From positions 1 to 37,247 of the forward strand of contig CANQAR010000038.1 in the NCBI GenBank assembly GCA_947588845.1: a stretch of 37,247 nucleotides of DNA, in the 5' to 3' direction. The stretch is from an uncultured Lachnospiraceae bacterium. Its GTDB lineage: Bacteria > Bacillota > Clostridia > Lachnospirales > Lachnospiraceae. The position numbers and the translations under genes were made by a program. The notes beneath the pieces were generated by a model. That model was not told the origin of the DNA and ran no database searches. It was given only the letters and a program-made list of their open reading frames with translations. Every line of letters starts with the position of its first letter. Positions within the stretch are counted from its first letter, which is position 1. Shown piece after piece: positions 36,830 to 37,247 of the stretch.

Positions 36830-37247
36830 TGAGCAGGATTTTGATTGTGGAAGACGAAGTGGCGATTGCGGATCTTGAGAAGGATTATCTGGAGCTTTCC
36901 GGGTTTCAGGTGGAGATTGAAAATTCCGGGGAGAGCGGGCGCAGACGGTCGCTGGAGGAGGATTTTGATCTGATTATTCTTGATCTGATGCTGCCGGAAG
37001 TGGACGGATTCGAGATCTGCCGTCAGATCAGGGAGAAGAAAAATATTCCGGTTATCATGGTATCTGCAAAAAAGGATGATATCGACAAGATACGCGGTCT
37101 GGGACTCGGCGCGGATGACTATATGACGAAGCCGTTCAGCCCGAGTGAGCTCGTCGCGCGCGTTAAGGCGCATCTGGCCCGGTATGAACGTCTGGTCAAC
37201 AGCAATGTGCAGGAGAATGATATTGTGGAAATCCGCGGGATCCGGAT
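36829..37247 (+). CDS. OmpR-type response regulator (cut by window end)
   Basis: The first 139 codons of a response regulator. The receiver domain is complete: acidic pair E8/D9, phospho-acceptor Asp52 in IILDLMLP, a Ser in MVSAKK and a Lys in YMTKPFSP. The start of a C-terminal domain follows and should be a winged helix by analogy, but it lies outside. ATG overlaps the kinase stop by one base (TAATG), so both are translated together and act as a pair. Confidence 0.94.
   Translation, partial: MSRILIVEDEVAIADLEKDYLELSGFQVEIENSGESGRRRSLEEDFDLIILDLMLPEVDGFEICRQIREKKNIPVIMVSAKKDDIDKIRGLGLGADDYMTKPFSPSELVARVKAHLARYERLVNSNVQENDIVEIRGIR

Overview
The window is the replication-origin region of a Clostridia chromosome, most likely Lachnospiraceae (Clostridium cluster XIVa). 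The evidence is the Gram-positive origin order (rpmH-rnpA-yidD-yidC-khpB/jag-mnmE-mnmG-rsmG facing left; dnaA-dnaN-yaaA-recF-gyrB-gyrA facing right), a murT-gatD pair beside gyrA, an S-box (SAM-I) riboswitch before metK, and the type of GyrA sequence. oriC lies between rpmH and dnaA (about 19.57-19.88 kb), with a second DnaA-box group between dnaA and dnaN. Almost all genes point away from oriC.

Layout. (1) 1-422: edge sequence with a strong hairpin, an exact parS site and the terminator of the leftward operon. (2) 423-9760: a leftward accessory operon of lower GC. In transcription order it holds a short dynamin-like GTPase, a long dynamin-like GTPase, two small proteins sharing an N-terminal domain, a 1060-residue HerA/FtsK-type ATPase, a colicin-DNase-like toxin, an SMI1/KNR4 (SUKH) immunity protein, and a frameshifted remnant of a second HerA-type ATPase. 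A divergent XRE-type regulator (9936-10277) sits at its promoter. (3) 10531-11634: a lone ABC-type (COG3950-like) ATPase placed directly after rsmG. (4) 11659-19451: the housekeeping block for tRNA modification, membrane insertion, RNase P and L34, with a second exact parS between rsmG and mnmG. (5) 19.5-28.9 kb: oriC, dnaA, dnaN, yaaA, recF, gyrB, gyrA. (6) 29.1-31.3 kb: murT-gatD (lipid II amidation). (7) 31.4-33.8 kb: a signal peptide fused to only the C-terminal part of a class A beta-lactamase-like serine hydrolase, then the SAM-I riboswitch and metK, and a small possible zinc-ribbon protein. (8) 33.9-37.2 kb: an AraC regulator, a 28-residue membrane peptide, and a sensor kinase/response regulator pair cut by the window edge.

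The most interesting part is the 423-9760 operon. Its genes are tightly packed (1-nt overlap up to 44-nt gaps, except at the boundary to the remnant), they share one near-consensus promoter and one terminator, and they combine membrane-acting GTPases, a DNA- or protein-translocase-type ATPase and a nuclease/immunity pair. I do not recognise this combination as a named system. The HerA remnant starts right at the stop codon of the immunity gene, which suggests that the 3' end of the operon is a slot where effector cassettes are exchanged. The island is bracketed by two parS sites identical over 24 bases, while parA/parB, which usually follow rsmG, are not in the window.
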